Shown here: positions 10,821-22,029 of the stretch, one piece after another
How the letters are laid out: every line of letters starts with the position of its first letter
Position numbering within the stretch: position 1 is the first letter of the stretch
DNA from: Megaustenia siamemsis
Taxonomy: Eukaryota; Mollusca; Gastropoda; Stylommatophora; Ariophantidae
NCBI GenBank assembly: GCA_032433765.1
Contig: JAVIAB010000102.1
Location: forward strand, 13,328,414 to 13,392,413
Direction of reading: 5' to 3'
DNA: 64,000 nt
Made by a program: the position numbers and the translations under genes
Notes under the pieces: generated by a model
What the model saw: only the letters and a program-made list of their open reading frames with translations
The model's database searches: none
What the model was told of the DNA's origin: nothing

Positions 10821-11180
10821 TGGGGGATCTGGTTAGAAAAAGAAATTCTTTCAGACGGGCTGTGATGAATACAACATTCTGTGGAAGATTTGGCTAGAGA
10901 CAGAATCTTTCAGATGGGTTGTGATGAATGTAACATTCTATGGGACATCTGGCTAGAGATTCTTTCAGGCAGGCTGTAAGAAATGCAATGTTCTTTGGGA
11001 GATCTGGCTAGAGACAGAGATTCTTTCAGGCAGGTTGTAAGAAATGCAATGTTCTTTGGGAGATCTGGTTAGAGACAGAGATTCTTTCAGATAGACTGTA
11101 GTGAATGCAACATTCTGTGGAAGATCTGGCTAGAGACAGAGATTCTTTCAGGCGGGCTGTAATGAGAGCAACGTTCTGCA
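10815..11180. repeat. 61-bp minisatellite grown from a LINE C-terminus
   Basis: Five to six units containing GAGATCTGGCTAGAGACAGA and TTCTTTCAGGCAGGCTGTAA. The first unit is continuous with the LINE reading frame. Confidence 0.85.
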
Positions 11181-12099
11181 AAGGACATGCGTCATGATGA
11201 TAGGAGATGTCTAACAGAGGTAAGGTGAAAAAGGCCACATTCCAAAGGAGAAAGTAATTTTACCTTGCCCATTTATGACAATGGAGATTTGAACAAGTCC
11301 AGAAAACAAATTTCTTGTCTTATGTATAGCCTTGTATAGTCTTGACATATAAATGTAGACTCTGGGCAACAGACATGACAAATGTAGAAAAATGTTGAGA
11401 ATACGAAAAGCTAAAATGAGGTCAAAGCAAAATGAGAACTTATAACCAACATGAATATGAAAGAATTATAATCTTTTTTGGCTGCTATATATAACTGCTG
11501 AAACATAGTGGAGACAACAGGAAAATTTATTCCTTATAATTAGAGGGTAAGACTGAAAAAAAAGACACCAAACAGTTTAAGAGAATGGCTTGATAGGATG
11601 TCAAAGATATAACAGATAGCAACTGTGAAGATGGAGAGATTTTTGAAGAAATATGATTGCCTACATCAGCAACAATGGCACTTGATAATGATACAGGGTC
11701 AAGTAAAAACAAAAACAACTGTTATTTTCATTTTTAAACAGATTATCGTTATTTTCATTTTAAAAAATCCCCCTACAGAAAAGATCATCTGCTGCCTTGC
11801 AGGAAGATTGGGGACAATCAAAGGCTAAGGAGAGCTAACCTGAATAAAATACTGGCTGAAATCGGATGCACTGGGCCACTGGCGCAGAACACAGTGCAAT
11901 GTTTTAACGGGTGTTCAATCAGAGTGGATCTGGCAGACTCTAATTGTGATGGTCTGTCTGTGGGGGCGATCAACACACTTAACCTGACAGCTGACTTCAT
12001 GTGAGAGTCTGGAATCCTACTCTGATTGAGTCCTGATCGCAGAGACAGAGAGAGATTAAAAAAAATTATCGTTATTTAAATTAAAAAATACACACTTAC
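11181..12099. other. Intronic stretch between exons I and J
   Basis: 11543-11700 is a degraded family-A LINE tail (plus strand). 11790-12010 is more GC-rich and unassigned. No exon supported by family similarity was found here. Confidence 0.45.
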
Positions 12100-12388
12100 T
12101 TCACTTAAAATCACCCAGGCATTAGACTTCTCATGAATATGTATTCGAAGCGTCTGTATATTCCCCACCTCTTTTGGTACTCCTCCTTCTGCAAATCCAG
12201 CATTATTAAATCGTCCAATGGGAAAGAAGCCCTCAGATGTATGATTAAGCTCTAAGTTACTCAGCCCAACATTCGATACAATTGTGTCAACGGTTGATTG
12301 GCTGATCTTGTCCACTGGTAGAACTTCTATAGTTGTGTTGTGAAAGATGTCCCCTGGGTGGTCCATGTGTCCACTACGGAATAAGTAC
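12100..12388 (-). CDS. MGAT4: MGAT4 exon I: lectin-like domain
   Basis: The 289-bp exon completes Leu, then reads YLFRSGHMDHPGDIFHNTTI, EVLPVDKI and so on to GFAEGGVPKEVGNIQTLRI and SNAWVILSE. YLFRSG, HPGDxxxNTT, VEVLP, VAEG and WVILSE are family landmarks. The HNTT sequon could be N-glycosylated. The acceptor is TTTCATTCCAG and the donor GAA|GTAAGT, phase 0. If unspliced, reading on from the donor gives Val-Ser-Val-Tyr-Phe-Leu-Ile and a stop. A 30-bp minisatellite starts about 80 bp upstream of the acceptor. The protein lacks only about eight to ten residues after this exon. Confidence 0.94.
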
Positions 12389-12469
12389 CTGGAATGAAAT
12401 TAAATAAAAGCATTCACACTGTGTAAACAGGCTCAATTAAAAGTAGAGGTACATAAAGAAACAGAACAA

Positions 12470-13044
12470 TGAGAGTGTATAATGAAATATAGAGAACAAT
12501 GAGGGTGCATAATTATATGTAGAGAACAATGAGGGTGCATAATGATATGTAGAGAACAATGAGGGTGTATAATGATATGTAGAGAACAATAAGGGTGCAT
12601 AATGATATGTAGAGAATAATGAGAGTGCATAATGATATACAGAGAACAATGAGAGTGTGTCATGATATACAGAGAACAATGAGAGTGTATCATGATATAC
12701 AGAGAACAATGAGAGTGTATCATGATATACAGAGAACAATGAGAGTGTATCATGATATACAGAGAACAATGAGGGTGTATCATGATATACAGAGAACAAT
12801 GAGAGTGTATCATGATATACAGAGAACAATGAGGGTGCATAATGATATACAGAGAACAATGAGAGTGTATGATATACAGAGAACAATGACAGTGTATCAT
12901 GATATACAGAGAACAATGAGAGTGTATCATGATATACAGAGAACAATGAGAGTGTATGATATACAGAGAACAATGAGAGTGTATGATATACAGAGAACAA
13001 TGAGAGTGTATCATGATATACAGAGAACAATGAGAGTGTATAAG
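12470..13044. repeat. 30-bp minisatellite upstream of exon I
   Basis: The unit is ATACAGAGAACAATGAGAGT then GTATCATGAT, about 19 units. On the transcribed strand each unit is pyrimidine-rich (CACTCTCATTGTTCTCTG). The two long minus-strand frames here are repeat artefacts. Confidence 0.93.
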
Positions 13045-13738
13045 GAAACTCATTCACCAATGACAGTCATATCTAAACACTTGCTCTTTCAAGCCTCTAC
13101 TTTAGTTTCATGCAGTGATGACGTCAAATATGAAATTCCCTCCCGCATGACATCACGCCTCTGTATGTTATATTATGATCCACTTAATTCATGATGTTTA
13201 ATCTCTCATATTGACATTGAACAACTAGATTTGTTTATACAATAATATCCATATTATTTGATAATTTCTGTGAGTAAAGGTGAAAGTCATAATTTTTTTG
13301 AGTGTTTCAATTTTATGGAAATTTCTCTCAGAAGTTGATCTACATTTTTGGGCTTGCAGCACAGGTAAAAGTGAAAGTCACAAACACTGGACTAAAAGTC
13401 GGCAATTTTAGCAAATTAATGAGACGAACTGAAACAACAGACACTGTAAAGTCTGCAACATTAAATAAACATTAACAACTTTTATAGCGGGAAGGCAGGA
13501 AAAGTTCATGAAAGTTATTAGACAACAATCCTGAATGTAGGTCAGAAACTTCAAACTTTTTGTCAGGGAAAGGACCTCATTTGCTTCATATTAGGGTCTC
13601 TTATGCGTAAATGTGATTTAGGTCATTTCAACTAAAGAACGTGTCCCGAACTGGCATGCAGTATATGCAGAAACACTTCAGAACAATGATGATATTTAAC
13701 AAAGTTCACAGCACAATAATGGTAAATAAGGTCAAAAA
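13045..13738. other. Intronic unique-looking sequence
   Basis: AT-rich. No exon, repeat family or RNA gene was recognised. Confidence 0.4.
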
Positions 13739-14515
13739 AAGTTAGCATGCCTGCTGGCGTAGGTGATCATGTCTCTCCACAAATTTCAATCTCGCCAGTT
13801 ATTTATCATATATGTTGTTGACCTTCTGCCAAGCCATTCTCTTAAGCTGTCTTGAATCTTTTATTTTTGCTTCTCTCTATGTCTTTGTCTCTCAATTCTC
13901 CCAGTTATCACAATATTATATTCCAGCTGTTCCCTTCTCATTACATGGCCAAAATGATCCATGATTGTTTCTTCCTAATATTGGAAATTAGCTCTCTTTT
14001 TGCTTTGGCCTCTTTCAGAATGTTTTCATTACTCTTCTTAGCTGTCTATGGTATTCTCAACATTCTTCTGTAAAACCACATTTCTACAGACTCCAGTGAT
14101 TTTCTTGTCTGTTGTCCTATTATCCATGATTCACATCCATATGTTAAGACTGGCTATACAGAACATTTAAGAACTCTTTTTCTTGTTTCTATTTTCAAAA
14201 ATGGATTGCACAGTATCTTCCTCATTTTTTTTAGAAAGCTGCTTTTGCCTGAGCCATTCTGCATCTCACCTCTGTTGTACATCTAATATCAGAGGTTAAC
14301 ATTGTTCCCAGATATTTAAATTCATTTACCTGTTTTAATATTGTTTCACTTGTCTTTATTGTGCATTGCGGTGATGTCTTTTTCTTTGTTGCTACCATTA
14401 CTTCTGTCTTTTTGCTACTAAGGCTGAGTCCCTTATTTTTGCTTTCCTTCACTATAATGTCTAACATTTCTTGTAACTCTTTTGTTAAGGTAGATAAGGT
14501 CATAAAAAATTAACA
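13739..14515 (-). mobile_element. RTE-like LINE 3' part, family A
   Basis: The minus strand encodes LSSKKTEVMVATKKKTSPQC and EFKYLGTMLTSDIRCTTEV, then a degraded C-terminus and the 3' end at 13739. It covers more of the reverse transcriptase than the other A copies. Confidence 0.75.
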
Positions 14516-15115
14516 TTTTGAGGTTACCCACCATGCCTCATAGCTTATGGATAATAGTATGAGTGCCAATATTTTTCAATGACTAAAATGGTACATTTTA
14601 AGAATGATTTGATCGGTATCTTGCCAGATTGCCCTACCTTTCCATAAAGAAAATCTGTCTACTTATTTTTAGAGGCCGAAACCCTGAAGCTATGAAAAGT
14701 CCAAATAATTTTGTCACATTTAAGAGTTTCAACTGGACCCTCTTGATCATAAAAGAGAGCACAAATCACTGACCACTGTGGCTAGCCACAGAACAGTGAG
14801 GGTATATAAAGTAGGTCACAGAGAAATTAGGGAGCATAAAGAATCTCACAGAGAAAGTTTTTAAAAAATTTACAGAATGAAGAATGTTCATAAATAAATT
14901 CATAGAGAAATGAGGACACATATTCATAAAGAAACTCACAAGAGTAATGAGGGAACTACAAAGATTTGTCACTGATTTTTTTAGTTATCTTTGCTAATTT
15001 CAGAAATATAACCAAATTACAGATCTTCTTTGTTCAGCTGAAGGAAGTTATATCTTAAATTTGAATATTCTTCATGAATAGGGTAAAGATTACATATATG
15101 CCATGGATTACTTAC
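14516..15115. other. Intron with a weak repeat
   Basis: 14780-14960 holds degenerate units with AGAGAAATGAGG, loosely related to the 12470-13044 unit. The rest is unassigned. Confidence 0.4.
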
Positions 15116-15309
15116 AAATCCACATGAATTGGTGGATTAAATTTAAAATCAATGGTGTCACCCTTAATTGGGTTTGATGCCCAGAAGAAAGTCTCGCCAG
15201 CGTAGGCTTTACTAAGCAGGTAGTTCTGGTAGGTGTTTAGTGTTGTGGACAACTCTGCAGGTGGGTTGGCGTGAGCTCTGTATAGACCTGCCTTGCCAAA
15301 GTCACGATC
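15116..15309 (-). CDS. MGAT4: MGAT4 exon H: start of the C-terminal lectin-like domain
   Basis: The 194-bp exon reads DRDFGKAGLYRAHANPPAEL, STTLNTYQNYLLSKAYAGET and FFWASNPIKGDTIDFKFNPP, ending IHVD plus two bases. NPPAxxxTxLxxYQ and GExFFWA are typical of the MGAT4 C-terminal region. In vertebrate GnT-IV that region forms a lectin domain that binds glycans with terminal GlcNAc. The acceptor is TTTTATTTTAG and the donor GATTT|GTAAGT. Phase matches exons G and I exactly. Confidence 0.93.
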
Positions 15310-15364
15310 CTAAAATAAAATTTAAAAAAAAACATAAATAAACAATTATTGTGGTAATCTTCTT

Positions 15365-15715
15365 CTTTCTTTAATCCTCCAGCTTGTGCTGTATAGTGTC
15401 ACAGAGAGGTGACATGTTGAGCATGTGATGAGAAGAGATAATAACCGGACAGCAAAGCAAGCCCTTATGTAGATAGGAGGAAAAGAGGCCAACCCAAAGA
15501 GACACTGAGAAGGACATTGTTCAGAGAGGCAAAAGCAACAGGAATCGGCTCCCTCAATGAGATAGAGTTGATTGCACAGTACAAAGACAAATGACGAGAT
15601 ATGATAAAAGATCTTCACAAGGACTGAGACTGCTAGAATGAAAAAAAAATTAGATAGAAAAAGTAATCTGGGTCTATCCACTATGGCTCGAAAGGTCAAT
15701 AGATAGATAGATAAT
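15365..15715 (+). mobile_element. LINE 3' end, family K, (GATA)n tail
   Basis: Encodes RGKEANPKRH-like and RGKSNRNRLPQ-like remnants and GSLNEIELIAQYKDK. It ends GGCTCGAAAGGTCAATAGAT then (AGAT)n. Related to 24000-24190, 35148-36330 and 36550-36862. Confidence 0.65.
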
Positions 15716-15865
15716 TGTATAGCTTGAGATCTTGTCATGTTGAATTACTTCACTTCTCATTGATTCCATTTATTTCTGGTTTTTCCTTTTTCTCTGTACC
15801 TGAATGTTTTCATGTAAAATGCTCAAGCTGCTGGTTGGTTTGATTTCATTCTGGTCTGATGTCTA

Positions 15866-16175
15866 AACCATTTGATTCTGTGTTGTTGAATATGGTCAAT
15901 AGCTGGGGTTACACCAACCATTTGATTCTGTGTTGTTGAATATGGTCAATAGCTGGGGTTACACCAACCATTTGATTCTGTGTTGATGAATATGGTCAAT
16001 AGCTGGAGTTACACCAACCATTTGATTCTGTGTTGTTGAATATGGTCAATAGCTGGGGTTACACCAACCATTTGATTCTGTGTTGTTGAATATGGTCAAT
16101 AGCTGGGTTACACCAACCATTTGATTCTGTGTTGTTGAATATGGTCAATAGCTGGGGTTACACCAACCATTTTTC
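15866..16175. repeat. 50-bp minisatellite, about six units
   Basis: The unit is AACCATTTGATTCTGTGTTG then TTGAATATGGTCAATAGCTG and GGGTTACACC. Copies are nearly identical. Confidence 0.93.
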
Positions 16176-16204
16176 TCAAGGCCTCACTTCTAATCTTATC
16201 TCTT

Positions 16205-16640
16205 CTAGCTTTCATCAACATTGAGTGCCGTCTCCACATAGAAGGTTGACTACCATGTAGCACAATTCTACTCTGTCCCTTGCTTTGATAGTACAGGTTG
16301 TCATAGGCTGACTTGTCCGTCTTTTGATGTTACTTGTCCATGTTAGTCTTCGCCTGCCTCTTTTACCTTGTACTTTCCCTTCCAAGATTACTTTTAGTAG
16401 ACTGCTGTGTTTTTTAGCATGGCCCAAAAATCTAAATTGTCGTGTTTGAATTGTGTTTAGTAGTTATCGTTTAATTTTTAGTTGCTTTAAAACTTCATCA
16501 TTTGTTTTCTTTTCTTCCCATCTAATTCTTCTTATTCTTCTATAAATCCATATTTCAAAGGTTTCAATTTTCTGTTCTGTTTCTTGACATGTTAGAATCT
16601 CTCCATAGATTTTCTTTAAAATAGCACGTGATGAGGCTCC
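16205..16640 (-). mobile_element. RTE-like LINE 3' end, family C
   Basis: Encodes HSSLLKVILEGKVQGKRGRR and FEIWIYRRIRRIRWEEKKTN on the minus strand, with a shift between the two. Confidence 0.7.
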
Positions 16641-17100
16641 AATCTCTTTCATGGTGATCAGCCATATTCATCTTTCATGCCCAGGATAGGCCTCTTGTGT
16701 ACCACAAACTTTGCTATTTTCGCTTTCTGAGATGTTGATCATTTCTGATTTTTCCACCTCATCTTCCTCAAAGTCACAGACTTTGTACATTCAGAACGGA
16801 CATTCCCAGTAGGCGCCATTGTTGTCAAAATAGATGTTTGCCTGTCGAACCGTGAACACACATGGCCCTAACGATGATCGACACAAGAAGAATAAATAAT
16901 ATTCAACTGAAATATGGATAAAGTTCACAGTCCATCTGCTTGTCCGAAGTAAACATAACTACAATGGGGAATGGCAGCATATTTTTTCACAACTAAACTG
17001 TCGCAGAAATCATTTAAACACACCAGAAAAACTATCAACACGCAGCCTTTCATGGCACCTTGACTCTTCTTCACTTCTAGCTTTGCTTACAGATTGTCTT
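16641..17100. other. Intronic stretch, nothing assigned
   Basis: No recognisable exon, repeat or RNA gene. Confidence 0.35.
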
Positions 17101-17620
17101 CATCATGATCATCATCGAGTGCTGTCTCTGCAACAAAGGTTGGCTACCATGGAGCACCATACTGCTCTGTCTCTTGCTTTGATGGTGCAGGTTGTCATAG
17201 GCTGATTTGTCCATCTTTTGATGTTACTTGTCCATGTTAGTCTTGGTCTGCCTCTGCCTATTTTACCTTGTATTTTCCCCTCCAGGATTACTTTTAGTAG
17301 GCTATTGTGTCTTTTAACATGGCCCAAAAATCGCACTTGTCTTGTTTGAATTGTGCTTAGTAGTTCTCTTTTCATTTTTAGATGTTTTAAGACTTCATCG
17401 TTTGTTTTCTTTTCCTTCCATCCAATTCTACCTATTCTTCTATATATCCACATTTCAAAGGCTTCAATTCTCTGTTATGTTTTCTTGTCTAATTTCCATG
17501 TTTCTGCATCATCTGGGAATGTTGAGAAGATGTAACATTTTGCTATTCTTAGTTTTAGCCCTGGTGTTATTTGTTTTGATGTTAGTATGTTCTTCATGAC
17601 ATTAAAATTACTTTAAAATT
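17100..17620 (-). mobile_element. RTE-like LINE 3' end, family C
   Basis: Encodes MWIYRRIGRIGWKEKKTNDE, RQVRFLGHVKRHNSLLKVI and RGRPRLTWTSNIKRWTNQ, 113 codons without a stop. The (GAT)n tail is at 17100. Confidence 0.78.
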
Positions 17621-18017
17621 ACAGATTGTCTTACACAATAACATTTCATTTTATCAGGCAGTCAACAAAACTAAGCATATCAAACATAACAAATTTAACA
17701 TAAAAATTAACTGAACTAGAAGATGAAATAATGAATTTTGTAATATAACAATTCATGGAAAACTCAGTAAGTATGCAGCAAATTATGAAAACTCGTGACA
17801 TCTACATGAGATCATTTATATGCTCAAAGAAAGTGTATACAGGCATACAGGATGCCAGGTCATGCTCACTTGTGACAAATAAGGCAACACACAATCATTG
17901 CTTTCCATCTAGAATACTGTTCTATTATACAGAATTCATGATTCTTGATCTTTCCAGTGCCACTAAAATGTCACATAGGGCTTTACCTATACGTATATAT
18001 ATATATATATATATATA
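17621..18017. other. Intronic stretch with (TA)n
   Basis: AT-rich. A TA dinucleotide run lies at 17994-18016 just before a LINE fragment. Nothing else was recognised. Confidence 0.4.
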
Positions 18018-18290
18018 CGTTCTAAAAGAGGTCAAAACAAAAAATGAGCTAATTTCCAATATTAGGAAGAAATAATCATCAGTTTTTGTCCATGTAATGA
18101 GAAGGGAACAGCCGGAATATATATTAAAACAACTGAGAAAATTGAGGGACGAAGAGATAGAGAGAAGCAAAGAGAAAAGATACCAGACAGCTTAAAAGAA
18201 TGGCTTGGCAGAAGGTCAATAACAGAAATGATAAATAACTGTTGAGATCGAAAGTTGTGGATAGACATGATCACCTACGCCCTCCCTTCC
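18018..18290 (+). mobile_element. RTE-like LINE 3' end, family A
   Basis: Encodes VLKEVKTKNELISNIRKK, then a degraded tail ending GATCACCTACGCC. It joins a different LINE remnant on the opposite strand. Confidence 0.65.
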
Positions 18291-18665
18291 TTCGGGGTAG
18301 TTACAAAGTTCCGGTTCTCACTCTTCTAGCACTTCAGTCATTGCCAGATGATGTTGTGCTAGCATTTCTTTGAAGTTGTCTGTCCATCTTACTCCGAGTC
18401 TATCTCATGGTCTTCTCCCATCTCCTCTTTTAATATATGCCTTGTATGATAAGAAATTGCACAGTATTCTTTCTAAAAGGGTCATCCATTTTATTTGTTA
18501 TTTCTAAAAATTGTTTGTTTCTGTTGACAGCTTAGGATTGATTCAATGCCCACTCTTTCTCTTATAAAATCATTTCTAATTCTGTATTTTCTGGTCACTC
18601 CAAGTGCTTTTCTCAGAAATCTCATCTCTGTGGTGACAAGCTTTCTTTTAAGCTCAGAGGTAAGT
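18291..18665 (-). mobile_element. Degraded LINE C-terminal remnant, family H
   Basis: The minus strand reads RRP.DRLGVRWTDNFKEMLAQ with stops upstream. It does not match the A, B or C families. Confidence 0.5.
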
Positions 18666-18820
18666 GATTATATTTGGCATTGATCTCTAACGGTTTGAAA
18701 AAATGATTGTAAAATTGAAAGAAAAATTGGAAATAGTACCTTAATTAAATGACAACAGATTGTTGAAGAACTAACACTAGAAGTCATCCTAAAAGGTAAA
18801 TATGAACTTAAAAAGCTTAC

Positions 18821-18928
18821 CTTCAGTTTTTGCACTTTCCCAGGAAGTGATGACTCCGTGCCTATATGTTGAAACAATGATGGTTTATATCTGCAACGTA
18901 CAGACTGAATCATCCGCTGGCAATGTTT
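18821..18928 (-). CDS. MGAT4: MGAT4 exon G
   Basis: The 36-codon, phase-0 exon begins [20 protein letters not shown] and ends [16 protein letters not shown]. The KHC at the start and KPSLFQHxGxxSSLxGKxQKL fit the end of the catalytic domain in the family. I placed the start at TATGGTAG|AAA rather than at the AG 12 bases later, because only the earlier one restores the conserved Lys-His-Cys. The donor is AAG|GTAAGC. Upstream of the acceptor the intron becomes an AT-rich (GATAAGATATAA)-like repeat. Confidence 0.92.
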
Positions 18929-18959
18929 CTACCATAAGAAAGCATATTTTTAAGAAAAC

Positions 18960-19235
18960 ATATTTTTAAAATGTGGTTAGATATGGGAGAATAAGATATA
19001 CAAAATAATGTAAAGATTAGACAAATTAAGATATAATGTAAAAATAAAATAAGATATAAGATAATGTAAAATGAGGTGAGATAAGATGACACAAAACAAT
19101 ATAATATCAGATAAGATATAAGATAATGTAATTATAAGATAAGATATAAGACACTAAGATGAGATAAGATAATATAATACATACGATAATGGAAAAATAA
19201 GATAAAATATAAAACAATGTAAGAATATGGTTATG
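18960..19235. repeat. AT-rich (GATAAGATATAA)-like simple repeat
   Basis: Short imperfect units of GATAAGATATAA and GATAATGTAA. A related stretch is at 20020-20145. It begins about 30 bp upstream of the exon G acceptor. Confidence 0.7.
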
Positions 19236-19242
19236 GAAGGCT

Positions 19243-19541
19243 CACTGCAAACGAATTAAAATCCATAATTACTCAACCGCCCGTGCCAGTGGAATAGTCT
19301 GAATTACTATCTCATCTCCCAAACAAAGAAAGGTAGCTGTAGTCCCCATCAAAGCAGTCTCAGCACTCGCCAAAAGACATAAGGCGAAACCGCACAGAAA
19401 GTGAACACAACCGTTTGTTCCCTGTCATACAATATCATCATTCATCGTAAGCAATCAGAATATTGAAACACGATTAAAATGGATGAAATGCATAGCTCAC
19501 GGTGTGCACAGAACACTTAACTCAGTAGTCTACAACAAGCC
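19243..19541 (-). repeat. Dispersed repeat R1, left arm of an inverted pair
   Basis: It matches 19684-19986 in inverse orientation over about 300 bp, with a spacer of about 140 bp. A third copy is at 37896-38252. Confidence 0.85.
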
Positions 19542-19593
19542 AGATGTAAATGTAAGATGAGGTGAGATAAGATAATATATACAATAATCCAGA

Positions 19594-19996
19594 ACTTCCG
19601 GTCAATATGGTGGATAGGCGGCAGGAACCATTGAAGGCTATGTATGAAAAGTGTTCCTGGTCGCAGTTTCCTCATATTCCAATTCTGGCTTGTTGCAGGA
19701 GCTACTAAGTTAGGTGCTCTGTGCACACCGTGAGCTGTGTGTTTCATCCATTTTGATCATGTTCCAATATTCCAATTGTTTACGATGAATGCTGATATCG
19801 TATGACAGGGAACAGTTGGCTGTGTTCACTTTCTGTGCGGTTTCGCCTATGTCTTTTGGCATGTGCTGAGACTGCTATGATGGGGACTACAGCTACCTTT
19901 GTTTGTTTGGGAGATGAGATAGTAATTCGGATGATTCCACTGGCACAGGCGGTTGAGAAATTATGGATTTTAATTCGTTTGCAGTGATACCAGGGC
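19594..19996 (+). repeat. Dispersed repeat R1, full-length right copy
   Basis: It starts ACTTCCGGTCAATATGGTGG and ends GCAGTGATACCAGGGCCTTA. The start combines an ETS-like CTTCCGG with a YY1-like ATATGG, as seen in some retroelement promoters. No protein was recognised. Confidence 0.7.
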
Positions 19997-20153
19997 CTTA
20001 AATAACCAAAACTAATAATCCAAAAATAAAAATAAAATATAAGACAGTGTAAGATGAGGTGATATAAGATAAGACATGGTAAAATAAGATAAGATATAGA
20101 ACAATAATGCAAGATGAGATAAGACAAGACAAGACAATGAAACATACTCTTAC

Positions 20154-20284
20154 CACATCTTTTTCTGGACTGCAGACTTTGACCCACAAGAGATGGTCCA
20201 TGAGCCAGTCAATGGGTTTATCCGAGTGAAACATCAGGAAGAACTCAACCACAGTGGACACATCCGAGGACTTGAACATCTTAC
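20154..20284 (-). CDS. MGAT4: MGAT4 exon F
   Basis: The exon starts with GT of a split Gly codon and reads [40 protein letters not shown] and KDV. DKPIDWLxDHxLWVKVC is one of the most conserved blocks of MGAT4 enzymes. The acceptor is TTATTTGCAG and the donor GTG|GTAAGA, phase 0. The region just upstream in the transcript holds an RTE-like LINE copy in the opposite orientation (20345-20860). Confidence 0.93.
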
Positions 20285-20344
20285 CTGCAAATAAATGGAA
20301 CAAAGAAAAGGGCATCACCGCAATGCACAATAAAGACAAGTAGA

Positions 20345-20860
20345 ACAAAATTAAAACAAGTCAATGAATTTAGATATCTAGGAACAATGTTAACCTCAAA
20401 TGGTAGATTTACAACAGAGGTGAGATGTAGAATGGCTCAGGCAAAAGCAGCTTTCCAAAAAATGAGGAAGATACCGTGCAATCCATATTTGAAAATAGAA
20501 ACAAGGAAAAGAGTTCTTAAATGTTATGTAGAGCCAGTCTTAACATATGGATGTGAATCATGAACAATAGGACAACAGACAAGAAAATCACTGGAGGCTG
20601 AAGAAATGTGGTTTTACAGAAGAATATTGAAAATACCATGGACAGCTAAGAAGAGTAATGAAAATGTTCTGAAAGAGGTCAAAGCAAAAAGAGAGTTAAT
20701 TTCCAATATTAGGAAGAAACAATCATCATTTTTTGGTCATGTAATGAGAAGAGAACAGCTGGAATATATTGTAACAACTGGGAAAATTAAGGGACGAACA
20801 GATAGAGGGAAGCAAAGAGAAAAGATATCAGACAGCTTAAGAGAATGGCTTGGCAGAGAG
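20345..20860 (+). mobile_element. RTE-like LINE 3' part, family A
   Basis: Encodes RMAQAKAAFQKMRKI-like, MWFYRRILKIPWTAKKSNEN, FFGHVMRREQLEYIVTTGKI and RGKQREKISDSLREWLG. An opal-like break lies in the CESW region. The 3' end runs into a purine tract. Confidence 0.78.
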
Positions 20861-21120
20861 AGGGAGGGGAGGGGAGGGATAGAGAGAGGGAGGGAGAGAG
20901 AGAGGAAGAGAGAGGGAGGGAGGGGGAGAGAGGGAGGAAGAGAGGAAGGGATAGATAGAGGGATGGAGGAAGAGAGAGAGAAAGGGAGAAAAGGAGAGAG
21001 AGGGAAGAGAGAGGGGAGAGAGGGAGGGATAAAGAGAGGGAGAGACAAAGAGAGAGAGGAAGAGAGAGAAAGGGAGGGATGGAGAGAGAGAGGCCAGGAG
21101 GCAGAGAGAGAGAGAGAGAA
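20861..21120. repeat. Purine-rich (GAGAGGGA)n tract
   Basis: About 260 bp of almost pure A/G on the plus strand, following the LINE frame GGCAGAGAG. It may form triplex DNA. Confidence 0.9.
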
Positions 21121-21296
21121 AAGTGTAAAACTCTTCCTCATTGAAATCCAAATCACATGAAAGTCATAACCTGGCACAGCGAGTCTGTTGAGGATACTGG
21201 CAAGTTATAACAAAAATATAACAAATATCATCATCCAAAAGATGAAAGTACAATGTTAGTACAACTTCAGAATTATAACTCCAGTATGCCATCATC

Positions 21297-21552
21297 TGGG
21301 GAGCCACACTAGCTCAGTGGTTAGTGAACTGGCCTACAAAGGACAAGGGGGAGGGTTCAATCCCAACCGACGGCTTCCGGGTTCACCCAGCCTTAAATGA
21401 GTACCGTATTTTTTTCTGGGAAAGTAAAGCAGCACGGGCGTAATACCGACCACATTATCCCGAAAATCATGTGCCGAAGGTCTGTAAAATTTATGGTCAC
21501 TTACACCATATTCCCTATATGACACTTGGCGTGACGGGGCTCTTTACTTTTT
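21297..21552 (+). mobile_element. tRNA-derived SINE1 copy, plus strand
   Basis: CTAGCTCAGTGGTTAG resembles a pol III A box and GGGTTCAATCCC a B box. A body of about 150 bp follows, then a short hairpin near the end and a T run at 21541-21553. Confidence 0.82.
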
Positions 21553-22029
21553 TTTTTCTTACGCCATCATTTGTGTCAACAATTAAAACATCTATATTCT
21601 AATTACAGAAAGCTGATGTCTGAACCCAAGCTGATAAAGGTTGATAACAATATTACTTTCATCAACATCAATGGAACAACAACATACAGTTACAAAATAT
21701 GTAAAATTAATTATAGTTTATTTTTCTTCTTCTCCCTTTCATCTCCTGTTGGGCACAGGTCTGCAACAAACACTTTCCAAGCCGTCCTGTTTTTCACCAT
21801 TTATTTAAGATCATTTCACATTTTCCACATTCTCTTCATCTCTGCTTACACCTGACCACCTCCCCACCCACCCACCGGGATAAAAAAAAATGACTTGTCA
21901 TGTAATACTCTCAGCAGCTGGGTTTCGCTGTCTGAGTCCTATCCAGTAAAGGTAAAGTACGAGACTTGAACCGGCATCTTAGCACGTGAGTTGTCACCCA
22001 TAAGTGCTCGGCTGCCTATCCAGAAATGT

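Noticed and set aside
12433..13194. Overlapping long frames on both strands
   Set aside because: Artefacts of the 30-bp array.
18902..18916. Exon G starting at the AG before CGGATG
   Set aside because: It would drop the conserved Lys-His-Cys; the AG 12 bases upstream restores it in the same frame.
21297..21370. Functional tRNA gene
   Set aside because: A- and B-box-like sites are present, but no complete cloverleaf, and the segment recurs as the head of SINE1 at many places.
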